DNA from: Litomosoides sigmodontis
Lineage: Eukaryota; Nematoda; Chromadorea; Rhabditida; Onchocercidae
Reading direction: 5' to 3'
Length of the DNA: 64,000 nucleotides
Assembly: GCA_963070105.1 (NCBI GenBank)
Contig: OY718806.1
Span: 5,849,865 to 5,913,864 of the forward strand
The position numbers and the translations under genes are program-made. The notes below the pieces were generated by a model. It was not told the DNA's origin. It ran no database searches and saw only the letters and a program-made list of their open reading frames with translations. Positions 62,991 through 64,000 of this stretch are shown piece by piece (position 1 is the stretch's first letter; the number at the start of each line of letters is the position of its first letter).

Positions 62991-64000
62991 CATTACTATT
63001 AATTGAATAACAGAGAATATTGAAAGTATTCACTGAAACAACTATCGCTCTTAGGAATAAGAAGACGGCGGAAGAGACGCATTAAAGTGCGAATGATATG
63101 CGCGTGCTTTCCGGAACAACTGAACAGTTCTCAAGAACTTCGGAAAAGCGCCGATTATCGCGAAGGCGTTGGTTTATCGGCATGGGTAATAGAACCAATT
63201 CAATTTTAAACAAATTACTACACGGTGGTAATGCTGCTTTTTTTTGTTTCAGCTAATCCGTCACCAGAGCTGTGTCCGGCAATCAGTGGCGCTGCTCGAC
63301 CATTCATGAACAAATTCAAACATAGCTGTGCTTCATGCCATTGCTCACTACCCTCATCAGTCGCGCTATTTGCCAGTGCATCCGATGAGCCTACGGAACG
63401 ATCCATTTCATCTCCTAAGCACCTAAAGCAGCGCTAAATAAATCATTTGAAACGTTGTATGAAAAAAGAGATATATCTAATCAGTGAAAGCGATCCATCT
63501 CATCACTCTTCACGTACAGCAGCAACTAGTCATCCTTGCTAAGTGAGCACTAATGACGACTTGAGCAAAACATGTTGAATGTCCCGTGGCACAATTATCA
63601 AATAAAAAGAACGCTTCGCTGAATGAATCATGAAAGGCTTAGGATATGGAAGAAGTTTTTGCTAAAAATCTTTTTTTGCCCTGAGAAGTGCGACGACTAT
63701 GGAAGGTGATGCATATGCATTAGGAGGCGACAGGTAGAAGCACAAAGAAGGAATTTAAAGCAATGAGTCATGAAACTGTTCCTGCTGCAGTGCAGTGACA
63801 CATTCCATTTACAACAGGACATCACACTGAAATGACTGAAGGAAATGGCAAGTTAGGTAGCGTAACTAACACATAACGGGTGGAAATAATGTAGCATGCC
63901 GCCTGTGTGTTCGTCTTCTCTGATAAGGCGGTTTTTATTGCTGAATGTGATTTTTTCCTTTTGCTCAACATGCATTTACTTAGTGAACTGAATTGTGGTG
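62991..64000. other. Region upstream of B9D2; one short open frame
   Basis: Mostly non-coding by eye. A minus frame from ATG 63406 to TAG 63218 (62 codons, with EQWHEAQLCLNLFMNGR, faintly TPR-like) follows an acceptor-like GCTTTAG, but no linked exon lies downstream before the duplicated block begins at 62990. It may be a first exon cut off by the rearrangement, or chance. Confidence 0.25.

Overview
This window is nuclear DNA from a small-genome animal, almost certainly a nematode and most likely a spirurid/filarial-type one. It is AT-rich. The genes are cut into many short exons (about 30-330 bases) by GT-AG introns of about 50-500 bases. Several genes have a 3' splice-acceptor-like sequence 1-35 bases upstream of the ATG with no obvious upstream exon, as expected where a spliced leader is trans-spliced. 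The encoded proteins are conserved animal proteins. Exon coordinates were worked out by hand from reading frame, splice phase and family similarity.

Layout. (1) 270-9418, plus strand: PDZD8-type membrane-contact lipid-transfer protein, 5' end not resolved. (2) 12919-16123, minus: DYRK2-class kinase (MBK-2 type), convergent with the first gene. (3) 16.1-33.3 kb: long accessory stretch with low-complexity DNA, a truncated duplicate of the 5' half of B9D2 (23881-24664), and a few weakly supported unassigned exons. (4) 33360-37877, plus: glutamine:fructose-6-phosphate aminotransferase (GFAT). (5) 38903-45715, minus: SNF2 helicase of the RAD54L2/ARIP4 group. (6) 46200-50253, plus: GCN5/PCAF histone acetyltransferase, divergent from the helicase across about 480 bases. 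(7) 52713-54645, minus: cation diffusion facilitator, 5' end missing. (8) 56799-59359, minus: ERp44. (9) 61666-62661, minus: complete B9D2, a ciliary transition-zone protein.

The genes do not form one pathway. GFAT (hexosamine supply) and ERp44 (secretory quality control) both serve the secretory system, and the helicase and acetyltransferase pair are both chromatin regulators that may share a promoter. The most notable structure is a 784-base, apparently 100% identical direct repeat (23881-24664 and 62207-62990). It carries the B9D2 promoter with a consensus X-box, exon 1, intron 1, exon 2 and part of intron 2. Only the right-hand copy is followed by exons 3 and 4. Other points of interest are a helicase exon with two acceptors giving two frames, a decayed duplicate exon inside a PDZD8 intron, and three GC-AG introns.
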